DNA from: CAYPNF01 sp964411985
GTDB lineage: Bacteria > Verrucomicrobiota > Verrucomicrobiia > Limisphaerales > J093
Length of the DNA: 64,000 nt
Direction of reading: 5' to 3'
Assembly: GCA_964411985.1 (NCBI GenBank)
Contig: CAYPNF010000010.1
Coordinates: forward strand, 131,078 to 195,077
Shown: positions 15,987 to 25,253 of the stretch, one piece after another
Position numbering within the stretch: the stretch's first letter is position 1
How the letters are laid out: the number at the start of each line of letters is the position of its first letter
The notes under the pieces: model-generated
Seen by the model: only the letters and a program-made list of their open reading frames with translations
What the model was told of the DNA's origin: nothing
Database searches by the model: none
Made by a program: the position numbers and the translations under genes

Positions 15987-18900
15987 ATGAATGCAGGACC
16001 CTGCGACGGAACATCGAACACCGCCCCTCGATGCACGAACACTGGAAGCGCGTCACTGTTCCGGGGGTGGGCATGTCTCGCCGTGATGCTTCTGGCCTCC
16101 CTGGATATACACGCCCAGGTCACCCGGCTTCAGATTGCCGGTCAAAGGACAGTCTATTCCCAGCCCTATTTAGTCGATTTCAACTTTTCCCTGCGGGACC
16201 AAAATAACCACGCCATTATCCTACCCCCCAGCCAGTTTCAGGTGACCTGCAAAGAGAACGGCACGGCAATTGGATCGGAAACCGGGTACCGCCTCATCTC
16301 GGGTGATAACAAGCAACTCAGATGCTTCCTGGTGCTCGACTATACGTATAGCATGGCTGACCCGATCGCCAATGGTGACACTAATAATAACGACTATTCC
16401 GATGCGCTGGAGACCATGGAAGCCAACGCCAAGGCCCTTATCGGTGCCTTGCACGCTGATGCAAAGGTCGGGATTTACGAGTTTCACCGGGAAGATCCCG
16501 CTCATCCCCCCAGACGTGTATCCGCACTCACGGATGACAAGGCGGACCTCACCAATCAAATCGACCATATCTGGCAGGATTACGTCCAGGGCTTTCCCGC
16601 ATCGACACGTTGCTGGGACGCAGTATATGCCGCCTTAGGGGAATTCCCGGATGCCAACCCTGCCGATGACCAGCGCTTCCTTGTGTTTCTCTCGGATGGA
16701 CGCGACGAGTCCAGCACGTCAACTCCTGCGGAAATTATTTCACGTGCCAACAGCAAGCGTGTAACGATTTATTGCGTGGGTTATGGCATAGACTTAGTGG
16801 AAGCCAATCTCCAAAATATTGCCAGCCAAACCGGGGGTAAGTATTATCCTGCGACCAGCCTGGGCCAGATGAGTCAGCAGTTTGAGCAGATTGTCCTGGA
16901 CCTGGGCGGGCAATACGTTCTCCGGTGGGCTACACTGAAACGTGCCCCGACGGAATTCACGCCCTCCTTTGAACTCCGGCTGGCCGGACTAGTTGCAACG
17001 GCGACAGGGCCCTCCTACTATCCGCCGTCGTACGATGCCGACGTACTGCAGGGGCGTCTCTTCTTCGATACCTCGACAAATGCGAACGGCTCTTGTTCCC
17101 TCTTTTTGGACGCGCTCTACATGCCGCGCAGTATTACCCGGCTCCGTCTAAACTACGGCGCGGCCTCACCGTTTTCCGTATCACTGGTATCGCCTTCCGA
17201 AGGGGGCCTGTGCCCGACCAACTGGGCCATGACACGCACTGAAGGTCCAGACGGCGGCACTATCGAACTCAGAAGCGACAAACCTCAGAGCATTTCCTCC
17301 GCTTTGCCTTTCGCATCGGTAGGCAAGCTATTGAGATTCCAATTCCCAGCCGTTCCTGACCCGACCGCTTGCTTTTACGGTCTGAATGTGGAAACAACCA
17401 ATTATATCGCCGGCCAGTCCTTCTTGATCGTCAACTCCAACGCGGTCACGAGCCCCATCAACCAGCACGGGCGGCTAATTGTCGAGGCCACAACCAACAA
17501 CATTGGCCAAACTGTGGTGAAGTTGCTCACCCAGAGCACACCTCTTGGGATCACTGGAATCAGGCTGATTCTCAGCACTCCGTACTCGATGAGCGCTTCG
17601 ATAGTGCCTCCATCTCAAGGTGGTTTATGTCCAACCAACTGGACCTTGTCGCGAATAGATTATCCAGGCTACAGCACGCTGGAACTTACGGGACCCAAAC
17701 CTCCGAGCGCCTACGCGGCTTTACCCTATGGAAGCAACGGGAATCTGCTGGAGATCGTGGTGGGGACCACGGATCCCCGCGGCGCGTTCTCCGACTTCTC
17801 GATCGACAACACCTTGTATTCCGGAGGTCAATCCTTCGCTTTGGTAGGTGTATCGTCGGTTTGGTGGCGGTTGCCTCCCCTGACTCCATCGAATCCATCT
17901 CCACGAAACGGCGCTACGAAGGTGCTGGGCCCTGCGGTTCTGGATTGGGCAGACACGCCGTGGGCGCAATCATACCAGATGCGTTTATGGACCAACACAT
18001 TGTCATCCAAGCCAAGCTTCAGCTACATCCCCCTGGCCGGAACGGCGGGAACAGGCGCGCGGACTGAGGTGCGGGATATAAACAAGGACGGGCATGCTGA
18101 CATCCTAGTTACCTCCTGGGAACTGGGATGGTTTGAGAACGATCGCCAGAAGCCTCCCCAATTCACTTGGCACACGATCAAGTCACTCGAAGACGCGATT
18201 CCCGTCTTCGCGGTGGATATGGACCAGGACGGATGGGACGACCTGATCACCGGGGTGACAGATGGAAACGTTGTGTTCACTCTCTATAAAAAAGGCCAAA
18301 GCACGCCTGAGTATGAGGAGAAGAGGGTGGAGGTCGGCAGTCCGACTTGGGTTTTCCCAGCAGATGTTGACGGCGACGGTTGGGCGGACCTTATCGTCGG
18401 CGCTAATGGGACCGAGATAGTGTGGTTTCGTAATCAGCACGATCGGACTTTCGGTTCCTTACAAAGGGTGGGGGCGTTGGACCGTCCTGCGCGCATTTGC
18501 GCGGCGGATTTCGATCAAGACGGGAGAGTTGACATTGTCGCGACTAGCTATTCTGCGTCCCAGGTGGTGGTGTATCGAAATTTGGGCAGACAGCCCGTAG
18601 CATTCGAAGCCATGACGGTGGATGCCGCGGCCAATGGCGTCGCATGTCTTGCCGTTGGAGACCTTGACCAGGACGGGCGCGTGGACATTGTCGCCGGGCA
18701 TGGAACCGGCAATGAGCTTTGTTGGTATCTTAACAACGGCAACACCCCCGCTCAATTCACAAAACGCATCATCGAGTCACGAGCGGTGCCTTATTCCGTG
18801 GAAGTCGCGGATTTGGACAACGATGGAGACTTGGATGTCCTGGCCACGTTCTGGGCTGGAGCAGAAGTGAGGTGGTATGAGAATATCACGGGGGCGGGCA

Positions 18901-19625
18901 TTCCGCAGTTTATTGGCCACTCCGTGGGCGGAGCTGATGGCCTTCGGCATGCCAGCGCTGGAGACCTGGACGGGGATGGCGACGTGGACCTGGTCATGTT
19001 AAATGGCTGGAGGGAGGGCGGTTCCGTGGGCTGGTTCAGTAATGACGCCGCACCTGCTTCAATCAATCCGCTACTTTCGACGAGTGTGGCTGGGAGCAAT
19101 GTGAAACTACCACAGGCGCTTCTTCCCAACCAAGTCTACTACTGGCAAGTAACCGCGAGCAATAGCTACGGCTCGGCTCGCGGCCCAGTCTGGTCCTTCC
19201 AGACCAGCAGTCAGGCGGCGAGCATCAGCAACTTCCTTTTCTGGGTACAAATCATGGATTTGCCGGAGGGTCGACGAGGGATAGAGGACAGGAATGGCCC
19301 GCTGAATCTGCCAAACCTGCTCGCGTTCGGCATGGGTCTTGACCCTTTGACCGCCAAATCCGAAGACCTGCCCTACGCCACATTGCGCAGATCCGAAGGT
19401 GGTGACAAGCTGGTGGTGACTTATCGTCGCTCCACAACCGCACAGGGAGTCGGGTTACAGCTTGCCAGCGCGGCTGGTCTAGTCGGTAAGCCTTGGTCTC
19501 CCGTCGTTGTCAACCCAGTCAAACTGGGACCCTCAGCTGACGGAAAAGCCCAACTCTGGCAAGCTGAGTTTCCCATCGATGCTTCGATGCGATTCATCCG
19601 TGCGGAAGCAACCCAGCTACCGTGA
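15987..19625 (+). CDS. Secreted VWA and FG-GAP/VCBS repeat protein
   Basis: The 1212-residue protein begins with a longer-than-usual n-region followed by CLAVMLLASLDIHAQ (signal peptide). Residues about 110-310 form a von Willebrand A-like domain (FLVLDYTYSMADP, VFLSDGRDESS, VTIYCVGYGID). Its MIDAS reads DYTYS rather than DxSxS, so metal binding may be altered. A middle section has two beta-repeats sharing GGLCPTNW. Seven FG-GAP/VCBS calcium-type motifs follow (INKDGHAD, MDQDGWDD, VDGDGWAD, FDQDGRVD, LDQDGRVD, LDNDGDLD, LDGDGDVD), then an FN3-like segment (NQVYYWQVTASNSYG). It is probably an adhesin or matrix protein at the cell surface. It is the first chromosome-like gene after the mobilizable element. 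Confidence 0.82.
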   Translation: MNAGPCDGTSNTAPRCTNTGSASLFRGWACLAVMLLASLDIHAQVTRLQIAGQRTVYSQPYLVDFNFSLRDQNNHAIILPPSQFQVTCKENGTAIGSETGYRLISGDNKQLRCFLVLDYTYSMADPIANGDTNNNDYSDALETMEANAKALIGALHADAKVGIYEFHREDPAHPPRRVSALTDDKADLTNQIDHIWQDYVQGFPASTRCWDAVYAALGEFPDANPADDQRFLVFLSDGRDESSTSTPAEIISRANSKRVTIYCVGYGIDLVEANLQNIASQTGGKYYPATSLGQMSQQFEQIVLDLGGQYVLRWATLKRAPTEFTPSFELRLAGLVATATGPSYYPPSYDADVLQGRLFFDTSTNANGSCSLFLDALYMPRSITRLRLNYGAASPFSVSLVSPSEGGLCPTNWAMTRTEGPDGGTIELRSDKPQSISSALPFASVGKLLRFQFPAVPDPTACFYGLNVETTNYIAGQSFLIVNSNAVTSPINQHGRLIVEATTNNIGQTVVKLLTQSTPLGITGIRLILSTPYSMSASIVPPSQGGLCPTNWTLSRIDYPGYSTLELTGPKPPSAYAALPYGSNGNLLEIVVGTTDPRGAFSDFSIDNTLYSGGQSFALVGVSSVWWRLPPLTPSNPSPRNGATKVLGPAVLDWADTPWAQSYQMRLWTNTLSSKPSFSYIPLAGTAGTGARTEVRDINKDGHADILVTSWELGWFENDRQKPPQFTWHTIKSLEDAIPVFAVDMDQDGWDDLITGVTDGNVVFTLYKKGQSTPEYEEKRVEVGSPTWVFPADVDGDGWADLIVGANGTEIVWFRNQHDRTFGSLQRVGALDRPARICAADFDQDGRVDIVATSYSASQVVVYRNLGRQPVAFEAMTVDAAANGVACLAVGDLDQDGRVDIVAGHGTGNELCWYLNNGNTPAQFTKRIIESRAVPYSVEVADLDNDGDLDVLATFWAGAEVRWYENITGAGIPQFIGHSVGGADGLRHASAGDLDGDGDVDLVMLNGWREGGSVGWFSNDAAPASINPLLSTSVAGSNVKLPQALLPNQVYYWQVTASNSYGSARGPVWSFQTSSQAASISNFLFWVQIMDLPEGRRGIEDRNGPLNLPNLLAFGMGLDPLTAKSEDLPYATLRRSEGGDKLVVTYRRSTTAQGVGLQLASAAGLVGKPWSPVVVNPVKLGPSADGKAQLWQAEFPIDASMRFIRAEATQLP

Positions 19626-19745
19626 ACCCGAGGAACCTTTTCGACAGGGTGCGACGCGCCTGGCGTGAAAAGCCAAGAGGTAGGCCGAATCTTGCGAAGT
19701 GATGGGCCGCTTGTGCAGGGCCACCGTTCGCCTGTGGTACCTTCC

Positions 19746-21440
19746 TTATCTTTCCAGCGTTCTGAAGAATTGGATCCTGGAGGGAGTGATCTGGAACGTG
19801 ATGGCCTCCTCAGGGCCCTGGTTGGCGCTCACGCCCACCCAATCCACAAGGTTGATTGAGGTTTGAAGGATGACCTCGGTATTGGGTATCGATCGGGCCG
19901 CCTGTAGAGTCGCTTGTCCGTTCCTGGCATTCGTCAGAATCCGGTTGTGCTTGGCATTGGCTGTTAGGATGACTTTGGCCTCTTGTGGCCCTGCCGTCGC
20001 ATTCAGGACCTCTACAAGGCTCAAGGCTACTTCCTGGTCTTCCGCCCGGAGCCTTGTGTTGAGCATCATTAGCACGTGCGCACTATTCGTGTTCCCAGCT
20101 GGAATGTGTACCCCTCCTGGTACTATCAGCAGATCTGGATCGTTGCCTTGAAAGATGGCGGTGGTCGCGAGTCGTGAGAGACCGGACAGGGTTAACTGGC
20201 AGGGGACTGGCTCACTGCCAATCCTGGTTGCGCTTGGTCGGACTTCCAGGGTCGGTTTGGGGTCACCTTCGAGCACGAGAACACTTACTCGGCTTGCTCT
20301 CCCGAGTTCATACCCGTTTCCGGGCAACGCCTGGATTTCCCAGGCAATGTTCTCCCCATAGATACCATCCTTGGTGAAGTGCTTTTCCCAGCCCCCACTG
20401 TGGTATCCTTGCGAAATGCGAATGGCGGCATTGGTGGTACCGTAGGAGGAGGTGATGATCAACGGGATTTCCACATCGCTGGAGGCCACGGTCGGGCTAT
20501 TCGCCCAGACACTCAGAGTGCCACCATCCTCACTCACTTGGCTCTCCGTGACGCTGAGTTGGTAGCCGATCGGTGTTAGGTACCCACCCACATACTCAGT
20601 TGTCATCTCAAAGCCACCCTCAATGTCGGCAATGGTCGCTCTAAAGGGAAAAGGACTGATCGCCAGGATGTCGATAGGTACCGAACTGCTGGTCTTGCCT
20701 GCGGGAATGGTAATAGTGTCCGGACAGGTAAAGTCGATGTTCGACCGAACTGCGGAAAGATCGAGGTGAACGATTACGTCCATCGTACCGACCGATGCCT
20801 TGGTGGCGATGACCCGGTGTTGCCCGTTTGTGAACTCCATGCCCAAGCTGATCCTCGAGCCCGGGGTGTAAATGGCCAGGATCCCGTAACGGTCATCCTT
20901 GGAGAGTTCCCTCCTCCAGGTCTCCCCCTTGCCACTGTAGCCGTACATGGCTTTGTAGCTCTCGGTAGGCTCGTACAGGTCCACGAGGCTCAGCGAATGC
21001 CCAAGTTCGTGGGTCACCACCTCCTGCAAGTCGTAACTGTTCGTATCGCCCGTCGTGCTCCATGCACAGTTGGTATTAATCGCGATATCGCTCTCAAAGA
21101 GAGTTCCCTCCTGGTCATACCAACAGCTGTTCTTGGCCAGTAAACCGTCTCCCGAGAGCGCTTTGAAACAGATAATGTTGGCTCCGTCCTTGGCCACGGT
21201 GCTCGTGGCGGTCGCTCCCGCATTGGTAAACCGAAAGAGCGACCCAGGCACCAGGTTCCACGTTTGCAAGGCCGATTGTATGGCGTCCTTAGCTCCCGTG
21301 GGTCCCCCGGTCGTATTGACCTGGTAGGTTGCCTTCCCGGTGGGCCATTTGATGTAAGACCCGTTGCGGGTGGTGCTGATCTGGAACGCGACGAGGTTCG
21401 CGGAGGCCAGGACCAGAATCAGTAGCGCTTTGAGAGACAT
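19746..21440 (-). CDS. Secreted matrixin-like zinc metalloprotease with C-terminal beta domains
   Basis: The 564-residue protein has an N-terminal signal (MSLKALLILVLASANLVAF). The metzincin motif HELGHSLSLVD, here with Asp as third ligand, lies near residue 148, with a Met-turn-like KAMYGY about 25 residues later; together these define a matrixin (M10) catalytic domain of about 190 residues. The remaining 360 residues are Calx-beta/Ig-like (for example LSVTESQVSEDGGTLSVWA), ending in a strand-rich tail common in Verrucomicrobiota exoproteins (VILQTSINLVDWVGVS). It is predicted to degrade extracellular protein. The upstream gene overlaps it by 22 bp. Confidence 0.82.
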   Translation of the reverse strand: MSLKALLILVLASANLVAFQISTTRNGSYIKWPTGKATYQVNTTGGPTGAKDAIQSALQTWNLVPGSLFRFTNAGATATSTVAKDGANIICFKALSGDGLLAKNSCWYDQEGTLFESDIAINTNCAWSTTGDTNSYDLQEVVTHELGHSLSLVDLYEPTESYKAMYGYSGKGETWRRELSKDDRYGILAIYTPGSRISLGMEFTNGQHRVIATKASVGTMDVIVHLDLSAVRSNIDFTCPDTITIPAGKTSSSVPIDILAISPFPFRATIADIEGGFEMTTEYVGGYLTPIGYQLSVTESQVSEDGGTLSVWANSPTVASSDVEIPLIITSSYGTTNAAIRISQGYHSGGWEKHFTKDGIYGENIAWEIQALPGNGYELGRASRVSVLVLEGDPKPTLEVRPSATRIGSEPVPCQLTLSGLSRLATTAIFQGNDPDLLIVPGGVHIPAGNTNSAHVLMMLNTRLRAEDQEVALSLVEVLNATAGPQEAKVILTANAKHNRILTNARNGQATLQAARSIPNTEVILQTSINLVDWVGVSANQGPEEAITFQITPSRIQFFRTLER

Positions 21441-21934
21441 GAGCGGATCGCTTGCTTGAGGGTGCTAAGGTTGATTCGGTCCTGCTTGTTGGTCTCCCTC
21501 ATGGTGGAGTATCCAGAACGAGAAGCGGTTTCTCCCGATACGTGGTAGAGTCCTTGGGCACAGGACAAGAGGTGATAGTGCGTTGGGTTGGGGTAGTTCT
21601 GCAGTTCGGGGCCCTCTGGTTTGCGGAGGAAGACGAGGATCTCCTGGCCAGCCTGGACCGTCGGCATATCCGACACCTTTTGGGTAAGGTTGCCCACGGT
21701 CCCCCCTGGAAACCGGAAGGTCACCTCTTCTCCGGTCCCCTTAAGACACTCCGCAACCCTCACCGTCACCACCGTCACGATCTCGGCCTTGTCCTCGGTC
21801 CATTCGCACCGCACGGCCTGAATCTTTCCTTGGCCAATGTAGACCGAGTTTGCGGTCAGTTGCTCGGTTGTCTTAGGAATCATCGTGGCGATCGCCTCTT
21901 GGGCCAGGACCAGAGTTATGAAGAGCCATTTCAT
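21419..21934 (-). CDS. Small secreted protein preceding the matrixin
   Basis: From the ATG at 21934 (MKWLFITLVLAQEAIATMI) this is 171 residues with a signal peptide. The mature part resembles small exported NTF2-less beta proteins in which VYIGQGKIQAVRCEW, VTVRVAECLKG and TFRFPGG form a beta sandwich. I do not recognise a family with certainty. It overlaps the protease gene by 22 bp, so coupled expression is likely; a chaperone, inhibitor or co-secreted role is possible but unproven. Confidence 0.6.
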   Translation of the reverse strand: MKWLFITLVLAQEAIATMIPKTTEQLTANSVYIGQGKIQAVRCEWTEDKAEIVTVVTVRVAECLKGTGEEVTFRFPGGTVGNLTQKVSDMPTVQAGQEILVFLRKPEGPELQNYPNPTHYHLLSCAQGLYHVSGETASRSGYSTMRETNKQDRINLSTLKQAIRSCLSKRY

Positions 21935-22060
21935 GCGTTTCCCAAGGAATGTAGACCACACAGCCGGATCCCTGGCAACGCCAAGTTTGTGCAATCGAGG
22001 ATTAGAATCGGTCCGACACTGGATTAGGAGTGTGTGCCGATGGCGTTAGGATGACAGCAA

Positions 22061-22089
22061 AACACCTCGTAGCAAAACCACGAGGTGTT
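22061..22089 (-). terminator. Hairpin terminator (minus strand)
   Basis: AACACCTCGT and ACGAGGTGTT form a perfect 10-bp stem with a 9-nt loop. Read on the minus strand, the stem runs into TTTTGCTG, a short U-run, so it probably ends transcription of the broken gene at 22134-22546. Confidence 0.65.
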
Positions 22090-22133
22090 GCGCGTGGGGG
22101 GCAGAGGGGTCGGCCCTGGACTAGGGGGATGAT

Positions 22134-22546
22134 CTAGGAGCGGGTCAACGCCGGTGCGGCAGTCTGCCCAGGCTTCTGTTCCTTGGTGCGGGTAGCGTGA
22201 CCTTCCCCAGGGAGGTCCAGCTGACCTTGGGCGAGGTAGCCCAGTAATGCGTCCAGGGCGGCGAGGCGGTGGTTGCGACCTCGGTGACTTCGTCCCGTTT
22301 AATAGTTGGGATCGGGTTGTCGGTGAGGAAGCTCTCGACCATGGGCTCCACATCTGCACGAAGTGGGATGGCATTGGTCGGGTCCGCCAGGAGGCGCTCA
22401 GAATAGAGGCCGACGTACTTGGCCAGCTTTCGGCTGATCGTCTCGGCGACGCGAGTGGTTTGGAAGTTTTGATTGGTTACGGCCTGCATCGATTTGTCGA
22501 CCAAGCCCCGTTGCTTAAGTATGAATGCGAACTCGCTCGTGGGCAA
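22134..22546 (-). pseudogene. Unknown gene with an apparent frameshift
   Basis: The first part reads PTSEFAFILKQRGLVDKSM and goes on to KRDEVTEV. In that frame the rest turns into an unlikely tail. One frame over, from about 22263, the reading continues as RNHRLAALDALLGYLAQGQ and ends TAAPALTRS at a stop at 22134-22136, which looks like genuine helical protein. A single-base indel near 22263 would join the two into about 137 residues. The protein family is not recognised. The start is unclear (TTG at 22546). A sequencing error is also possible. Confidence 0.45.
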
Positions 22547-22678
22547 TTGCCTCAGGCATGAATCATTCGAGGTTGATCCTGAAGACGATTACTATACAAT
22601 GCATTCATAGTGATAAGGTTGGGCTCAAGTTTAGTTTGGAGAACTGCGTTCTCGTAGAACAATTCCTCAAGGAAGCAC

Positions 22679-23584
22679 ATGAGCAAGCTTGTGACACTGT
22701 ACGCATGTTACGTGATTGTTGCCGGAGCCGCCGTCTTTCTGTTGTGGAAATATGAGAAGGACCTAAACAGGAGGACGCTACTGGTGGCCATCATGGCCGT
22801 CCTGCTTCCCTTACTGGATCCGCGTTCTTGGCATCAGATGCTACCTTCAGCTCCTTTGGCCGTAGAGGGAATCACTCCCGTCTGTGTACTGCGGGAGCGC
22901 AAAGACCTCACCGTAAATGGTTGGCCCGCACCTCAGGAATGGGCCATGTATCTCGTCTGTGCGATCAACAACGGAGGTAGAGACACCTACATCGACTCAC
23001 TTAGTATTTCGGGCAAACTCCCTCTAGGGTTGGTCGATTACATGACTCTCCACTCCACGGTTGGGCACTCGATTTCTGATATCGAAGAGGAGTTCAACTC
23101 GAAGCGGCCGTTCTACCGCGTTCGGTGGGGAGCTTGGCCTACGGACTCATCGGCACCTTTCCATCTGGCACCCAGCGAGTCGCGCCTTCTGATTTTCACG
23201 CTCTGGGATCCGATCATATCTGGCCAGCGTGAAGCCGGGTGGAGGGTTCCTCGCGAAGACTACATTGGCACTACTGTGCCGCTGAAAGAACCAACAAGGC
23301 AGTGCGGATTCCCATCAGCCCAGGAGTTCCTATCCCTCCGTGCCGGTGGCCATATCGCAGGAATGAACACAAATCTACTCGGACGCAGTATAGTCTGGCA
23401 GGTCAGAGTCAACGGTGAAGTTTCCCAAATCCCTAGCAAACTGATCCGAAGTGCTAAAGTAGTCAGTGAAGCAGAGTGGAAAAGCAATCCACTCATCAAG
23501 ATTCTCAATAGAGAAGACGTTAAGCTTGTATGGGACAAGGAGGCCAACCAAGCATCTTTTTCCCCAGTGATGGTATCCAAATGA
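22679..23584 (+). CDS. Membrane-anchored protein of unknown function (first gene of a three-gene cluster)
   Basis: The 301-residue protein has two N-terminal hydrophobic helices (LYACYVIVAGAAVFLLW and TLLVAIMAVLLPLL). A soluble beta-rich part of about 240 residues follows (PVCVLRERKDLTVNGWPAPQ, MYLVCAINNGGRDTYIDSL, RLLIFTLWDP). No family is recognised. AAGGAAGC before the ATG is a good ribosome site. Its stop overlaps the start of the nuclease gene (ATGA), so the products are probably made together. A membrane sensor or effector next to two nuclease-like genes recalls antiviral operons, but that is inference from context. Confidence 0.6.
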   Translation: MSKLVTLYACYVIVAGAAVFLLWKYEKDLNRRTLLVAIMAVLLPLLDPRSWHQMLPSAPLAVEGITPVCVLRERKDLTVNGWPAPQEWAMYLVCAINNGGRDTYIDSLSISGKLPLGLVDYMTLHSTVGHSISDIEEEFNSKRPFYRVRWGAWPTDSSAPFHLAPSESRLLIFTLWDPIISGQREAGWRVPREDYIGTTVPLKEPTRQCGFPSAQEFLSLRAGGHIAGMNTNLLGRSIVWQVRVNGEVSQIPSKLIRSAKVVSEAEWKSNPLIKILNREDVKLVWDKEANQASFSPVMVSK

Positions 23585-24288
23585 ACTGCCTTACCTGGAA
23601 CCTCCAGTGGGCACCCACCAAGGGTGATCGTGCCCGGTCGATCGCCTCGGCCATTCGGGTGGTTGATCCGGAGGTGATCTGTTACACCGAGGTGGTTGTT
23701 GGAATGATTCCATCCGGCCATGTCATTGAGGCGGATGTCGACTATGGCTACCCCAACAACGGGGATCGCCGGAAGGTTGTGCTGTGGAGTAGGAATGCAT
23801 GGACCGATGTTGACGTCTACGGGGATCCAGAGCTACCCACAGGCCGCTTTGCTTCGGGAGTCAGCTCCGGCATCCGGTTCATGGGCGTTTGCATCCCGTG
23901 GCGCGAGGCTCACGTCAAAACTGGAAAGCGGAACAAGACGCTGTGGGAGGATCATCTTGCCTTCTGCAGGGGGCTGAAGAGGATCCTTGAGTCCCAGAGC
24001 CGCAAGCCGGAACCGAGTTGTCTTCTGGGGGATTTCAATCAGCGCATACCCCGGGATAAGCAACCGCAACATGTCGCGGATGCTCTCTCTGCCGCAATTC
24101 TACCGGGCTTCAGAGTCGTTACCGCCGGGGCATCAGACTCCGAGGGTAACCGGCTTATCGACCACATTGCGGTTTCGGCCGGCCTATCCGCATCAGTACT
24201 TGCTATCCTACCGAAATCGGCGGACGACGGCACATTGCTTTCCGACCATGTCGGAGTCGCCGCCTGCATCCAAGCGTCGCCAGGTTAA
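23581..24288 (+). CDS. Endonuclease/exonuclease/phosphatase (EEP) family protein
   Basis: From the ATG at 23581 this is 235 residues. EEP landmarks are in order: the N-terminal strand MNCLTWNLQW, the metal-binding glutamate in EVICYTEV, the GDFN box in CLLGDFNQR, the DHI segment in RLIDHIAVS, and the terminal LLSDHVGV with the catalytic Asp-His. Enzymes of this fold cut phosphodiester bonds in DNA, RNA, lipids or nucleotides with Mg2+. There is no signal peptide, so it acts in the cytoplasm. It overlaps the membrane-protein gene by 4 bp and precedes a PD-(D/E)XK-like gene by 62 bp. Confidence 0.8.
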   Translation: MNCLTWNLQWAPTKGDRARSIASAIRVVDPEVICYTEVVVGMIPSGHVIEADVDYGYPNNGDRRKVVLWSRNAWTDVDVYGDPELPTGRFASGVSSGIRFMGVCIPWREAHVKTGKRNKTLWEDHLAFCRGLKRILESQSRKPEPSCLLGDFNQRIPRDKQPQHVADALSAAILPGFRVVTAGASDSEGNRLIDHIAVSAGLSASVLAILPKSADDGTLLSDHVGVAACIQASPG

Positions 24289-24350
24289 CCCTCGGGACAT
24301 TGCATTGGCCTTGAAAGTGTACGTTGCCCCGTGGGAAGCTCCTGCACACC

Positions 24351-24959
24351 ATGACTCCCGACCTTGGTTACCTACCAGCTAGTTTCAAAAGTGGGGAAGA
24401 GCCCTTTCACAGCGGACCAACCGGTCTCGGCTTCGATCTCTTGAGTTTCTGGAGGTGGGCCTTTTCCGACCTGCTCAACAACACCACCAGAGGAGTGCTG
24501 GCTGAGTTCCTGGTGGCCCGTGCTCTTGGTATCAGGGTCGACACCGCCAGAAGTGCTTGGGTCTCCTACGACCTGGAGTCGGACTCAGGTCTCAAGATCG
24601 AGGTCAAGGCTTCGGCGTATCTACAGAGTTGGCACCAGAAGCGGCACTCAACGATCTCTTTCGACATCGCCCCCACGGAAGGATGGAACCCTTTAGACGG
24701 CTCCATTGACAGAGAGAGCAAGCGGCAAGCAGACCTCTACGTCTTCGCCCTTTTAGACCACAGGGACAAGGCAACGGTCGACCCCATGAACGTGGACCAG
24801 TGGAAGTTCTACGTGGTGTCTACCGCGAGCCTGAACAAGCTACACCCGACCCAAATGACCCTGGGTCTCAAGGCACTCGAGGCCTTGTGCAAGTGTGTTA
24901 CTTACGCCGACCTTCGACTTGAGGTCGGGGCTGTTGCTACGACCCTCGGTCTAAAGTAG
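24351..24959 (+). CDS. PD-(D/E)XK-like restriction endonuclease-type protein
   Basis: In this 202-residue protein a helix with the conserved glutamate (RGVLAEFLVARALGI) is followed by SYDLESDSGLKIEVKASAYL, which supplies the D...ExK active-site pattern of restriction-like nucleases. A later strand/helix region (KRQADLYVFALLDHRD then KFYVVSTASLN) matches the back of that fold. The layout resembles small DUF-type restriction endonucleases that act without a visible methylase. It sits downstream of the EEP gene in the same orientation; a 7-bp inverted repeat follows its stop. Confidence 0.68.
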   Translation: MTPDLGYLPASFKSGEEPFHSGPTGLGFDLLSFWRWAFSDLLNNTTRGVLAEFLVARALGIRVDTARSAWVSYDLESDSGLKIEVKASAYLQSWHQKRHSTISFDIAPTEGWNPLDGSIDRESKRQADLYVFALLDHRDKATVDPMNVDQWKFYVVSTASLNKLHPTQMTLGLKALEALCKCVTYADLRLEVGAVATTLGLK

Positions 24960-24970
24960 CGGAAGCGTCC

Positions 24971-25000
24971 GGTGGTGCCTTTCCATCCTGGTTCACCACC
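24971..25000. terminator. Inverted repeat after the nuclease cluster
   Basis: GGTGGTG (24971-24977) pairs with CACCACC (24994-25000) across a 16-nt loop. There is no U-tract, so the terminator reading is weak. Confidence 0.3.
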
Positions 25001-25023
25001 TGGGACCGTAACGCTTATGTGGC

Positions 25024-25155
25024 TCAAGGCTGACCTGGGGCCAGGACGACACGGATGCCCGTGTTGACGCGCGTGCTGTACGGGTAGTTCCAGGAGCGGC
25101 TAGCGGACCGGCTGTCCCCAGGGATGCTGAACTGGTCGCCGCCACGCATCACTCC
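25024..25155 (-). pseudogene. Remnant of a formylglycine-generating-enzyme (SUMF1-like) gene
   Basis: The last 43 codons of the frame read VMRGGDQFSIPGDSRSASRS and end NTGIRVVLAPGQP. This is the C-terminal signature of FGE-sulfatase/SUMF1 domains (RGGSW...RSA.R...GFRVV). Upstream codons do not continue the domain, so only its tail survives. It lies beside the ankyrin gene and is probably decayed. Confidence 0.55.
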
Positions 25156-25253
25156 TTGCTCGTCCGTAGAATGCACTTTCAAACACTCTGATGGAGCATG
25201 TGATCCAATCATAAGGGTCAGCCACTTCGTCTTCGTCGCAGAGTTTTTGGGTA

